Of a stretch of DNA of 64,000 bases, positions 18,096 to 27,047 are shown piece after piece (within the stretch, counting starts at the first letter, position 1; every line of letters begins with the position of its first letter). The notes beneath the pieces are model-generated. The model did not search any database, was not told the origin of the DNA, and was given only the letters and a program-made list of their open reading frames with translations. The DNA is from Palleniella intestinalis. Lineage in GTDB: Bacteria; Bacteroidota; Bacteroidia; Bacteroidales; Bacteroidaceae. The stretch covers positions 186,001 to 250,000 of the forward strand of contig NZ_JABKKG010000001.1 in the NCBI RefSeq assembly GCF_013166595.1, given 5' to 3'. Made by a program: the position numbers and the translations under genes.

Positions 18096-20354
18096 TTATA
18101 GGCCGAACTGCTCTATCGAAGAACGCTCGCCAACAATCCAAAGGACATCTCCGCGTTCGAAAATATAGTCTGGATTTATCTTTGTAAGTTCTTGCGACTC
18201 ACTTTCCATTCCAACGACAAGCAAGGCATACTCTTCACGCAGATGACTATTCCTTAATGATTTGCCAACGATGAATGACTTGGATGTGACAACAACCTGA
18301 CGGAGAAGCATCTCCCTCTCCTCAAAGATATTACTATCAAGAGGATATACATCAGACAGCATGACTTCATTCATCCGAGAGATTTGTGCATCAGAACCTA
18401 TAACCTGAAGCCTGTCACCAGAGAATATTTTCTCTTTTCCATAAGGAATGTTCAGGCGACGGCCGTCACGCAGTATGCTTGCGACATGTACACCAAAATT
18501 CTGTGCAAGTTTCAATTCTGCAAGGGTTTGCCCTGACCATAAAGAATGTGCAGGCACAACTATCTCCGAAAGATTCAAGTCGCGTTCCACAAGACGTTCG
18601 CCATACGCCGGCATTTTGGCTCCTTTTACCTGAGCTGCGATGTCGCGTGAACGGAGGTTGTTCATAAAGAGGCGCTCCAGTTTTATGCTGCGCTGCTTTA
18701 CAGAACGTGATATGACTATCAACACTATGACAATCACACCAAGACATATAACAACGGCATCGGTAAAGCGTGCAAGATAGTTGCAGATATAGAACAAGAA
18801 CGCAAGGCATATTGCTGCACGCGCGACTACTGTAGAAATCAATGGCAATCGATTGAGTACAGACATGTTCCACAACTGTTGCCATTCTGTACTATGATTC
18901 TTCTTGATTATTATCGCACGCATAAACGGTGCAATAAGCACTACTGTAAGCACACCTGTCAATCCATTAGCCCACCAATGAGGGATAATGGTTCTTGAGA
19001 ATATCAAGAAGAATGAAAGCATGAGGTAAGTCACGGTTGCAATAAGGATAGAGTACACCACGGTATTGACTACCATAGACCTCAACAGACGCTTCCATAA
19101 TACCTTTGCAGGTACCATGCTGTCAGCCATTTGGCCGCTTGCATCATCATTCCGTCGTAAAGACAAAGAGTTGATTGCTATAATCCATGATTTAGGAAGT
19201 TTCTTTTCTATAAAAGCATACGCCGGCTCTGCACCACGAATCATATACGGAGTTGTGAATGTGGTTATGACAGAAACTGCCACAATGACAGGATAAAGGT
19301 AGTCCGCAATCACATGCATCGACATTCCAAGTGAAGCTATGATAAACGAGAACTCACCTATCTGTGTCATGGAGAAGCCACACTTGATGGAATTATGTAG
19401 CGATTGCCCAGAAAGGAAATATCCTAATGTGCCAAATATTGTCTGACCTATAATTATAGACAAGACAAGTACTATTATAGGTGTAGAGTATTCATAAAGA
19501 ATATTTGTATCAACAAGCATTCCCACTGACACAAAAAATATTGCTCCGAAAAGATTCTTTATCGATTCTGTGACTTTTATGATTTTCTCCGCCTCCACTG
19601 TTTCTGCCAAAATACTACCCATCACGAAAGCACCGAAAGCCTCACTGAATCCTGCTTTTGACGAGATCACTGCCATGAGGCAGCAAAGACCTATCGATAC
19701 GACAAGTAAGGTCTCTCCGGTCATGAGCGAACGGGTCTTTTTCAAGAACAAAGGAATTGCAAAGATGCCAACAACGAACCATAAGATAAGGAAAAAGCCT
19801 ATTTTCAAGACAGATGCAAGCATATCTCCTCCCTCTATGTTCTCTCCACTGGCAATGGCTGACAACATCACCATAAGGACAATGGCGAGAATGTCTTCAA
19901 GGATAAGCACACTCATCACCATTGATGCAAAGCCCTGATGGCTTACTCCAAGGTCAGCAAAAGCCTTATATATGATTGTTGTGGATGACATTGCAAGCAT
20001 ACCACCAAGAAATACACAGTCGATATGACTCCAATTGAACAGTTGTCCAACTGTATACCCTAACATCATCATGCAGAAAACGATTGTCATGGAGGCTATG
20101 ATTGGTGCTGCGCCCATCTTCACAATTTTCTTGAAAGAGAAGTCAAGACCAAGTGAGAAAAGGGTGAACATCACGCCAATGTCCGCCCATTCTCTTATGT
20201 TCTGCAATTCTACGTCAGGAACAAGTATCGGCATGTGGGATGATACAAGAAATCCGGCTACAATATAGCCAAGTACAAGCGGCTGCTTAAGTTTCCTAAA
20301 CAGCAGCGTCACAATGCCTGCGACAATTAGTATAAGTGCTAAATCTTGTATCAT
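18096..20354 (-). CDS. CPA2-family cation:proton antiporter with two RCK-C (TrkA-C) domains
   Basis: An inner membrane monovalent cation/proton antiporter, 752 residues, probably moving K+ or Na+. The first 400 residues hold about 12 membrane segments, including GYIVAGFLVSSHM, the FSLGLDFSFKKI loop and the EAFGAFVMGSILAETVEAEK segment typical of the Kef/CPA2 group. An extra membrane block follows near 440-560. The cytosolic end has two RCK-C-like domains (about 603-675 and 685-752), which usually bind regulatory nucleotides. It lacks a full RCK-N (NAD-binding) domain. It starts 19 bases after lptD and is probably co-transcribed with it. Confidence 0.85.
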   Translation of the reverse strand: MIQDLALILIVAGIVTLLFRKLKQPLVLGYIVAGFLVSSHMPILVPDVELQNIREWADIGVMFTLFSLGLDFSFKKIVKMGAAPIIASMTIVFCMMMLGYTVGQLFNWSHIDCVFLGGMLAMSSTTIIYKAFADLGVSHQGFASMVMSVLILEDILAIVLMVMLSAIASGENIEGGDMLASVLKIGFFLILWFVVGIFAIPLFLKKTRSLMTGETLLVVSIGLCCLMAVISSKAGFSEAFGAFVMGSILAETVEAEKIIKVTESIKNLFGAIFFVSVGMLVDTNILYEYSTPIIVLVLSIIIGQTIFGTLGYFLSGQSLHNSIKCGFSMTQIGEFSFIIASLGMSMHVIADYLYPVIVAVSVITTFTTPYMIRGAEPAYAFIEKKLPKSWIIAINSLSLRRNDDASGQMADSMVPAKVLWKRLLRSMVVNTVVYSILIATVTYLMLSFFLIFSRTIIPHWWANGLTGVLTVVLIAPFMRAIIIKKNHSTEWQQLWNMSVLNRLPLISTVVARAAICLAFLFYICNYLARFTDAVVICLGVIVIVLIVISRSVKQRSIKLERLFMNNLRSRDIAAQVKGAKMPAYGERLVERDLNLSEIVVPAHSLWSGQTLAELKLAQNFGVHVASILRDGRRLNIPYGKEKIFSGDRLQVIGSDAQISRMNEVMLSDVYPLDSNIFEEREMLLRQVVVTSKSFIVGKSLRNSHLREEYALLVVGMESESQELTKINPDYIFERGDVLWIVGERSSIEQFGL

Positions 20355-20373
20355 TGTTTATTATGGAATCAGG

Positions 20374-23175
20374 TCAATACCATCTTATTGAGTTTGAATA
20401 ACTGCTCCGCTTATCATATTTCAGTGCGTCTGTCAGAGTTGCAGCATTGCAGCGGAAAGAGAAATTATATGATGTGTATGGTGAAAGCACAACCGAACAT
20501 GACATGTTGAAGCAGTGCAAGTCCCTCGCAAGAGATGCTGTAGTCATGGACAATTTATGATAATCAAAATCATATCCACTTGAGAACGATATGTTCCAGC
20601 CATCCGCTATACGCACATTGCCACTGAAGTTGAGTGTCTGAGTGAACTTGTAAGGATAGCGCATAGACTTTGTATTGAACTCGCCACCGGTATTCTCACG
20701 CATCGTTATGCCATAACCAATGGTGAGCGACCATGGCATGGAGAACTTCATATATCCATCCTCGTCAGTCTCCGCCATGCCGGCATTCTTCTTACGAGCT
20801 CCATTCTGACCTTTCTGCATATCGTCATCTATATTGCTCTCCACCCTTGTATCTTCTTCATCATCGTCTTTTGTGTTGGCGTCTTCGTCCTTAGAACCTT
20901 TACCAAACAACTTCATAATCTTTTCAGGAGTGATTGTATAGGAAATGTTCTGCGACATTCCTTGGAAACGTCCAAAACGTCCATAGCTGTATTCTGTGCG
21001 CGTTCCGACATATGGGCGGCCATTCTCATCCAATTCATAAGCATAAGTGGCAAACACAGCATTCATGTTAAATGTATAGTTCTTCCACCATTTCAGACGC
21101 AGACGCGTAGAGAGGTCTGACCAAGGTCTTTCCTTTGCCGCCATATTATATGACATGCTGAAACCAAGTTCGTCAATGATGCTTAGCTTCTTGAATCCGG
21201 TGGAGTCTCTGTCTGACTTCACTTTCATTTCTATATTATTACTGATGTCAAGCGAAACACTGCCTGTCTTTCCTTGTGAAACAGTACCGAAAAGCATGCC
21301 TGAATATGGTGAGTAAGGGACCAGCTCTACCGTACCATCAGCATTCGTCTTCTGGTATGAGTCCCAAAAGCCATAACTCTGAGCTGAAAAGTCCGGCGCG
21401 TAGCTGAAACTTAATGACGGGGTAAAGACATGGCGCACAGCCTGTATCTTGTCACCGAACAGTTTCCTGTTAGGGACATAAAAGCCATAAAGTTTAGTGC
21501 TTGCCGAAACAGAGAAATTCCAATTATAAACGTTATGGAATCCATACGTTGTATCAGCAACTTCCTTCTGTGCCACGTCATCCCATGACTTGTTTATCTT
21601 TTGGAAATACGTACGGTCTGTGATATTGAATGACGGTGTTATGTTTATAACGTCAAATAGAGATAATGACGCACCAATAGGTATCTGATGCTGCCAACCG
21701 TTACGCCAATCTTTGACAAGGTTGGAATGCATAAGTTTGTCTTCCTTAGTGTTGATTGAGTTTGAGATATGTCCTGTATAACTCATGTATATTTTTTCAT
21801 ACCACCGCTGCTTTCCTACCGCATATTTGCGCTTAAAAGGATAAAAACGAGCAATGGATATATTCAAATCCGGCAGTGTCATAGCAATGGAAGAGTCTCG
21901 CATGTTCTGCGACACATTCATGGATGTGGACAATGACATTCCGATACTTGAGAATGTTGTGCTGTAACTTACAGAAGATGTTCTCGTGCTCTGTGTCATT
22001 GCCTGTGGGTTGTACATGGAATTCAGATTGCTTGATTCATAAGAGGTAGAAGCAAAATTGACACTTGCCGAGAGTGAGCTGTAAGGATTTGCTTTGGAAT
22101 CCTGTCTGTGACTCCACTGTATCTTGAAACTCTTGGTATGGGAAGCCTGAAGGTTGTCGTCTTCATGCTTTGTATCAAGATAGGACATGAAGATAGAACC
22201 GCTGTACTTATAGCGCTTGCGATAATTGCTTGCCGCAGAGATACCCCAAGAGCCTTTAGTATATATTTCTCCAAGCAGTTTCAAATCCATTTTGTCGTTT
22301 ATGGCAAAATAGTATCCACCATCGCGCAAATAGAATCCTCGTGCAGACTCATCACCATAAGTCGGCATGATAAATCCAGAAGAGTAGCTCTTTGAGAAAG
22401 GGAAAAAGCCATAAGGAATAGCCAATGGCAATGGTACATCTGCCACAACAAGATGAGCCGGTCCGAACACGACATCTTTGCCAGGACGCACACGTGCACG
22501 GGAAAGTGCTATATAGAAATCCGGTTCCTCTGCATCACAAGTTGTGTACCTGCCATGCTTCATGTACACGACACCAGAACTGTCACGTTTGGAAACCTCT
22601 GCACGCATAAAGCCGTCATCCTGCTCTGTATAAACATTTTGGATGAGACCTCTTTTTGACTTGAAATTGAAAGCCATTTTCTCACTCTCATACTTGTCAT
22701 TGCCCATATTAAAGACCGGAGTGCCAAACGCAACACCAAGTGTATCCTTGCCCCCTTCGGCACGGACAAGGCTTGAATCCAAGCTCATGTGGATTTGCTC
22801 AGCATTGAGCTTCATGTCTTGATAATCAACACTGGCTTCACCAAAAATGTGTGCAGTCTTTGAGTCAGCATAATAGACCATAGAATCCGTACCGGAATAC
22901 ACCACCGGCGCATCAATGCCGTTTTTCTTAGACCTGTTGATGGAATCCAAACGTATGGAGTCGTCAATGGCCTTATTGTGCTTGTAGATTGCAAGTTGGA
23001 GAGAGTCCAATGCAAGTGTGTCTATATCCCTGATACTCACTGTATCAGAGTCTTTTATGGCAGCATTGCCGACGCTGTCCTTGCCGTCTTTCTTCCCGGC
23101 AACAGGTACAACATCCGCAGCAGCCACAAAAATGGCAACAAAGGAAAATATAGATATAACGAACTTCGTCCTCAT
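20374..23175 (-). CDS. lptD: LPS-assembly outer membrane protein LptD
   Basis: Outer membrane barrel that places lipopolysaccharide on the cell surface. The protein of 933 residues has a signal peptide, a Bacteroidetes-type N-terminal stretch rich in Asp/Ser, an OstA/LptA-like beta-jellyroll (YYADSKTAHIFGEASVDYQDMKL onward, about 100-250) and a long beta-barrel region with alternating polar and apolar residues ending in an aromatic residue (SNSIRWY), as expected for a BAM substrate. Start: ATG 23175 rather than a TTG at 23187, because that TTG lies inside the -7 promoter box. A KDEDANTKDDDEEDTR acidic loop interrupts the barrel. Confidence 0.88.
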   Translation of the reverse strand: MRTKFVISIFSFVAIFVAAADVVPVAGKKDGKDSVGNAAIKDSDTVSIRDIDTLALDSLQLAIYKHNKAIDDSIRLDSINRSKKNGIDAPVVYSGTDSMVYYADSKTAHIFGEASVDYQDMKLNAEQIHMSLDSSLVRAEGGKDTLGVAFGTPVFNMGNDKYESEKMAFNFKSKRGLIQNVYTEQDDGFMRAEVSKRDSSGVVYMKHGRYTTCDAEEPDFYIALSRARVRPGKDVVFGPAHLVVADVPLPLAIPYGFFPFSKSYSSGFIMPTYGDESARGFYLRDGGYYFAINDKMDLKLLGEIYTKGSWGISAASNYRKRYKYSGSIFMSYLDTKHEDDNLQASHTKSFKIQWSHRQDSKANPYSSLSASVNFASTSYESSNLNSMYNPQAMTQSTRTSSVSYSTTFSSIGMSLSTSMNVSQNMRDSSIAMTLPDLNISIARFYPFKRKYAVGKQRWYEKIYMSYTGHISNSINTKEDKLMHSNLVKDWRNGWQHQIPIGASLSLFDVINITPSFNITDRTYFQKINKSWDDVAQKEVADTTYGFHNVYNWNFSVSASTKLYGFYVPNRKLFGDKIQAVRHVFTPSLSFSYAPDFSAQSYGFWDSYQKTNADGTVELVPYSPYSGMLFGTVSQGKTGSVSLDISNNIEMKVKSDRDSTGFKKLSIIDELGFSMSYNMAAKERPWSDLSTRLRLKWWKNYTFNMNAVFATYAYELDENGRPYVGTRTEYSYGRFGRFQGMSQNISYTITPEKIMKLFGKGSKDEDANTKDDDEEDTRVESNIDDDMQKGQNGARKKNAGMAETDEDGYMKFSMPWSLTIGYGITMRENTGGEFNTKSMRYPYKFTQTLNFSGNVRIADGWNISFSSGYDFDYHKLSMTTASLARDLHCFNMSCSVVLSPYTSYNFSFRCNAATLTDALKYDKRSSYSNSIRWY

Positions 23176-23184
23176 AATATATTG

Positions 23185-23213
23185 CAAAATTACATAATTT
23201 TAATGAGAACAAA
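23185..23213 (-). promoter_or_regulatory. Promoter of lptD, nearly leaderless
   Basis: On the minus strand TAATTTTG (23192-23185) lies only 9 bases before the ATG, so the transcript leader would be about 6 bases. A TTTG (23213-23210) lies 17 bases upstream, slightly closer than the usual 19-21. Confidence 0.55.
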
Positions 23214-23287
23214 GTCCACGAACTCCAATAATTAGGATTTCTTAATAAGTTAAGGTATACTTGCTTAAGTTTCGACTAAGTAAAATA

Positions 23288-23845
23288 TCAACCGAAAAGA
23301 ATGTGCCATTTACGGAACTTGCACACGCATTCTTCACCAAATTTCATCAGAGAGCGCTCAACATGTTCATAAGTTTTTCTCCTATCAGGATGTGTCTTTG
23401 AGAAGAACTTATCGGCATAACAGATAAGCTGCTCTTCCAATGTTTCCGGAACCAAATCCACAGGTGGCAATGGCAGGTTTCTGCTCATTATTTGCTCTTT
23501 TGTCAATCCTGTGCCTGTATGTCTTTCACACACACGAGCAAATGGTTCCACCTCTTTTGAAGAGATTCCGGATTCTTCTCTCAGCATCCTTGCGCCAATA
23601 GTACCATGACATATATAAGGCTCTGTACCGAAACACTCTATACCTTCTGCATCACAGCGTATTATGCCAATGTCATGAAGCATTGCTGCAGCATACACAA
23701 ATTGTCTGTCTGCCTTTATTTCCGGGTGTCTGTCAAGGATGTTCATCGCATAGTCTGCAACATTTTTGCTATGCACATAAAATATATCCCGAAGTTTGGA
23801 ACCCTTGGGATAATAGCTATTTATTATCTTATAATAATCCAACAT
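23288..23845 (-). CDS. HD-domain hydrolase
   Basis: A 185-residue cytosolic HD-superfamily protein, probably a metal-dependent phosphohydrolase acting on a nucleotide or similar. The His-Asp motif appears as FYVHSKNVADYA (first His) and AAMLHDIGII (HD), with CHGTIGARML and CERHTGTGL supplying later histidines and YADKFFSK the final Asp. Start at ATG 23845 (MLDYYK) in preference to a TTG two codons earlier. It lies upstream of lptD but is separated by that gene's own promoter. The substrate is not evident. Confidence 0.82.
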   Translation of the reverse strand: MLDYYKIINSYYPKGSKLRDIFYVHSKNVADYAMNILDRHPEIKADRQFVYAAAMLHDIGIIRCDAEGIECFGTEPYICHGTIGARMLREESGISSKEVEPFARVCERHTGTGLTKEQIMSRNLPLPPVDLVPETLEEQLICYADKFFSKTHPDRRKTYEHVERSLMKFGEECVCKFRKWHILFG

Positions 23846-23978
23846 AAACAATCATTTGCCAAATAATTATGACTACAAAAACTGCGAAAAAAATACTATA
23901 CATGAGACTACCTCCGACATTGTCAGTAATCCCATGTAATAATTCCACATACCATTCTTGGCATATAGAAAAAACGTA

Positions 23979-24824
23979 TCATTTCATGACTTTCTTCTCT
24001 ATAACCTTGGCAGCTTTTTGTGCATTAGCGTTTGCTGCCATAGCATTCGCTTTACGATGGAAAGCCATTCGCTGCCCGCTGTTGTTCAGAAGCACAAGCG
24101 AATCATTTGTCATAAAGACAAAGTCAAGTGTGTCGTACACCTCTGTTGGTTCTGCATCTTTATTTTTTGATGCATCACCTTCAGAGTTCTTCACACCTGC
24201 CATTCCTTTTGGTGAACTAATCAGAATCAGGCGTCCGTTGCGGCATTTCCAGCCGGTGTAATGTTTGACTTCCGGATACTCAACGGGACTGTCATCCTCA
24301 AGACTTGAATGTTGCATGACATACCCCACAGGAGAAGCAACACTTGAACGTTTCAGGGAGAATCCGTATTCCCTTGGCACAAGATATGCTTCTTTCAGTG
24401 AATCCGGTATCTCGTTCAGTTTCCTGCGTAATGCACGGCGAGACATGTGTGCAGCATCTTTCCAAGTTGGGCGGACCTCAAAAGTCCATGTGCCTTTCAA
24501 TTGGTCAAGGTCTACAACCATGGTTGCTTCTGTGCTGTCTTCCGGATTTATCATCAGGCCAACCCAGTCACCAATCTGTGGCTGCCCTATGATTTTTCCA
24601 GCCCGTTTTGCTGTCTCGATATTGTAAATTATCGGATCTACCCCACTTTCAAATGGCAGGAACACTATGACAGAATCATTAGTCCCGTCGCAGGAGAGAC
24701 CATAGATCATGGAGTCCCTCTCTTCTGCGACGGTCGGTTTGTCTGCCTCAGAGGACTTGTTATGATTGCACGAGCATACACTCGTCAATGCGAATATCCC
24801 AAGGCTAAATAAGATTTTTCTCAT
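23979..24824 (-). CDS. Lipoprotein of unknown function
   Basis: Predicted lipoprotein of 281 residues. The signal peptide MRKILFSLGIFALTSVCSC has two possible lipidation cysteines (17 and 19). The mature part contains GLSCDGTNDSVIVFLPFESG, KGTWTFEVRPTW and a domain SPVEYPEVKHYTGWKCRNGRLILISS, without known catalytic motifs. The tail is Ala/Lys-rich (AMAANANAQKAAKVIEKK). Start: ATG 24824 instead of a longer frame from 24845 that would bury the signal. It begins 21 bases after serA and is probably the third gene of the serC-serA operon. I do not recognise the family. Confidence 0.72.
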   Translation of the reverse strand: MRKILFSLGIFALTSVCSCNHNKSSEADKPTVAEERDSMIYGLSCDGTNDSVIVFLPFESGVDPIIYNIETAKRAGKIIGQPQIGDWVGLMINPEDSTEATMVVDLDQLKGTWTFEVRPTWKDAAHMSRRALRRKLNEIPDSLKEAYLVPREYGFSLKRSSVASPVGYVMQHSSLEDDSPVEYPEVKHYTGWKCRNGRLILISSPKGMAGVKNSEGDASKNKDAEPTEVYDTLDFVFMTNDSLVLLNNSGQRMAFHRKANAMAANANAQKAAKVIEKKVMK

Positions 24825-24845
24825 CAAGAACTTTCTTGTCCACAA

Positions 24846-25766
24846 TTACTTGTTCACCTGGAACTTTGTACAACCGTCTGCAAAATATGCATTGATTTGC
24901 TTAGCGGCTGCGATACCGGCATTTGTGTTCGCTTCGGCAGTCTGTGCACCCATTTTTTTTGGTGTAGAGAAATAGCGTCCCTCAAACTTAGCGAAATCAG
25001 CATCTGCATCAGGCTTGATATCAGTAATATATTTCAAATCTTCACGGCAAGCCATCAAACGGAGAAGTCCGGCTTCGTCGATAACTTCCTTACGTGCAGT
25101 ATTGATAAGTATTGCACCTTTCTTCATAGTGCTGCACAAATCGTAATTGATAGACAGCTTTGTCTCTGCTGTTGCAGGGATATGGAGAGATACGATGTCT
25201 GCCTCCTTGAACAGTTCTTCCTGTGACGCACATGCCTTAACGCCTGCAGCTTCAATGGCTTCCGCAGGACAGAAAGCGTCATACGCAATCACATTCATAC
25301 CGAATCCTTTTGCTATACGCGCCACATTACGACCGACATTTCCGAAAGCGAGAATGCCGATTGTCTTGCCCATAAGTTCAGAACCGGCCTTGCCATTATA
25401 GAAATTGCGCACTGTGAAGACAAGAAGTCCAAGCACGAGTTCTGCCACAGCATTAGCATTCTGTCCCGGAGTATTCTCCACAACAATATTATGTGCTGTT
25501 GCAGCTGCCAGGTCAACATTGTCATAACCGGCACCGGCACGAACCACAATCTTCAGATTCTTGGCTGCGTCCATAACCTCACCGTCGATTTTGTCAGAGC
25601 GTATGATTATAGCATCAACATCTGCAACTGCTTCTAGGAGCTGTGCTTTCTCTGTGTATTTCTCAAGAAGTACAAGCTCGTTGCCTGCACCTTCAATAAC
25701 ATCTCTTATACCAGCAACCGCAGTGGCGGCGAATGGCTTTTCTGTTGCAATTAAAACCTTTGCCAT
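24846..25766 (-). CDS. serA: D-3-phosphoglycerate dehydrogenase (ACT-less type)
   Basis: First step of serine synthesis, oxidising 3-phosphoglycerate with NAD+ in the cytosol. The 306-residue protein is the short form without the ACT regulatory domain, so classical serine feedback through ACT is not expected. Seen: RAGAGYDNVDL (77-86), NTPGQNANAVAEL (98-110), the nucleotide fold FGNVGRNVA (141-149) and INTARKEVID with Arg225. The usual TPH of the active site reads TPK (268-270), so the catalytic histidine is replaced by lysine, and the EP of the usual Glu motif is also absent (DIKPDADA). I believe this is a known trait of Bacteroidales-type SerA. It follows serC after 91 bases. Confidence 0.9.
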   Translation of the reverse strand: MAKVLIATEKPFAATAVAGIRDVIEGAGNELVLLEKYTEKAQLLEAVADVDAIIIRSDKIDGEVMDAAKNLKIVVRAGAGYDNVDLAAATAHNIVVENTPGQNANAVAELVLGLLVFTVRNFYNGKAGSELMGKTIGILAFGNVGRNVARIAKGFGMNVIAYDAFCPAEAIEAAGVKACASQEELFKEADIVSLHIPATAETKLSINYDLCSTMKKGAILINTARKEVIDEAGLLRLMACREDLKYITDIKPDADADFAKFEGRYFSTPKKMGAQTAEANTNAGIAAAKQINAYFADGCTKFQVNK

Positions 25767-25799
25767 AGGAATATGATTAAAATATATGTTAAATAATAT

Positions 25800-25841
25800 T
25801 GTCCTGAATATTCCGGGTAGGACACCAGAGTATTCAGGACA
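25800..25841. other. Inverted repeat in the serC-serA gap
   Basis: Arms TGTCCTGAATA (25800-25810) and TATTCAGGACA (25831-25841) pair perfectly over a 20-base loop, between serC and serA. On the minus strand the stem is followed by ATATTATTT, so it may act as a weak internal terminator or an RNA processing/stability site. Confidence 0.65.
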
Positions 25842-25857
25842 TAAGGATATCCATCAA

Positions 25858-26925
25858 TTAATGATTAGCCTCAAACTCTTTCATGCAAGCCACAAGAGCC
25901 TCGCAGCCCTCTATGCTCATGGCATTGTAGCAAGAAGCGCGGAACCCTCCGACATCGCGGTGTCCCTTGACACCCACCATGCCCTTGGCTGTGGCAAACG
26001 CCATAAACTCCTCCTGAAGGTCTTGATACTCAGGTTTCAGGACGAATGTAATATTCATCAAAGAACGGCTGTCTTCCTCTGCTGTACCAACAAAAAGTTT
26101 GTTACGATCTATCTCTCCATAGACAATCTTTGCACGCTCTTCTGCGAGCTTCTCCATTGCCTTCACGCCACCCTGCGCCTTGATGTAGCGGAGATTCAAG
26201 AGTGCAGAATATATAGGCACGACAGGAGGGGTGTTGAACATTGACCCCTTCTTCACGTGTGTGCGGTAGTCAAGCATTGTAGGAATCTGGCGTGACACCT
26301 TTCCGAGTGTGTCTTCCTTCACAATTACAAATGTCACACCCGCCATGGCAAGGTTTTTCTGTGCGCCACCATAGATGAGTGCATACTTGCTCACATCAAC
26401 AGGGCGCGAGAATATGTCTGAAGACATGTCGGCAATCAGAGGAACAGGAGAATCAATGTCCTTGCGCAGCTCTGTGCCGTAAATAGTATTGTTGGAAGTG
26501 ATGTGCAGATAGTCTGCATCTGTAGGAATCTCAAAGTTCTTTGGGATATATGTGAAGTTCTTGTCTGCCGAACTTGCAACCTCAACGACTTCACCAAAGA
26601 GTTTTGCCTCTTTCATGGCTTTGCTTGCCCATACACCTGTGTTGAGATAAGCAGCCTTCTTCTCAAGATAGTTGTAAGGAATCATACAGAACTCCAGTGA
26701 AGCGCCACCACCAAGGAACAGCACCTTGTACCCTTCAGGAATATCGAGGAGCTCCTTGAAAAGAGCTTCAGCCTCGTCTACTACCGGTTGGAAATTCTTA
26801 GCACGGTGGCTGATTGTCATAAGTGAAAGTCCTGAGTTTTCAAAGTCAAGACAAGCTGCCGCAGTCTGCTCAATAACCTCACGTGGAAGAATTGAAGGAC
26901 CAGCATTAAAGTTGTACTTCTTCAT
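25858..26925 (-). CDS. serC: Phosphoserine aminotransferase
   Basis: Transfers an amino group from glutamate to 3-phosphohydroxypyruvate, the second step of serine synthesis; a related reaction serves pyridoxal phosphate synthesis. The 355-residue protein is full length. Seen: [13 protein letters not shown] at the N-terminus, the GGGASLEF phosphate-binding segment (72-79), [11 protein letters not shown] (143-152), [11 protein letters not shown] and YGGAQKNLA with the PLP-binding Lys190, then [13 protein letters not shown] and the C-terminal [15 protein letters not shown]. It leads the operon serC-serA-lipoprotein and has a full promoter at 26977-27008. Confidence 0.95.
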   Translation of the reverse strand: MKKYNFNAGPSILPREVIEQTAAACLDFENSGLSLMTISHRAKNFQPVVDEAEALFKELLDIPEGYKVLFLGGGASLEFCMIPYNYLEKKAAYLNTGVWASKAMKEAKLFGEVVEVASSADKNFTYIPKNFEIPTDADYLHITSNNTIYGTELRKDIDSPVPLIADMSSDIFSRPVDVSKYALIYGGAQKNLAMAGVTFVIVKEDTLGKVSRQIPTMLDYRTHVKKGSMFNTPPVVPIYSALLNLRYIKAQGGVKAMEKLAEERAKIVYGEIDRNKLFVGTAEEDSRSLMNITFVLKPEYQDLQEEFMAFATAKGMVGVKGHRDVGGFRASCYNAMSIEGCEALVACMKEFEANH

Positions 26926-26976
26926 ATTAGATGAGTTTATATGGGTTTGTAATCCTTTTTTGTATTTATTTCGTTA

Positions 26977-27008
26977 CAAAATTACAACTTTTTGTCGATA
27001 TAGACAAA
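26977..27008 (-). promoter_or_regulatory. Full Bacteroidetes-type promoter of serC
   Basis: On the minus strand TTTG (27008-27005), 20 bases, then TAATTTTG (26984-26977). The predicted transcript start is near 26973, leaving a leader of about 48 bases. Confidence 0.78.
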
Positions 27009-27047
27009 TATTCTGTACACATTATTGCAAACATGTGCATATTATTG

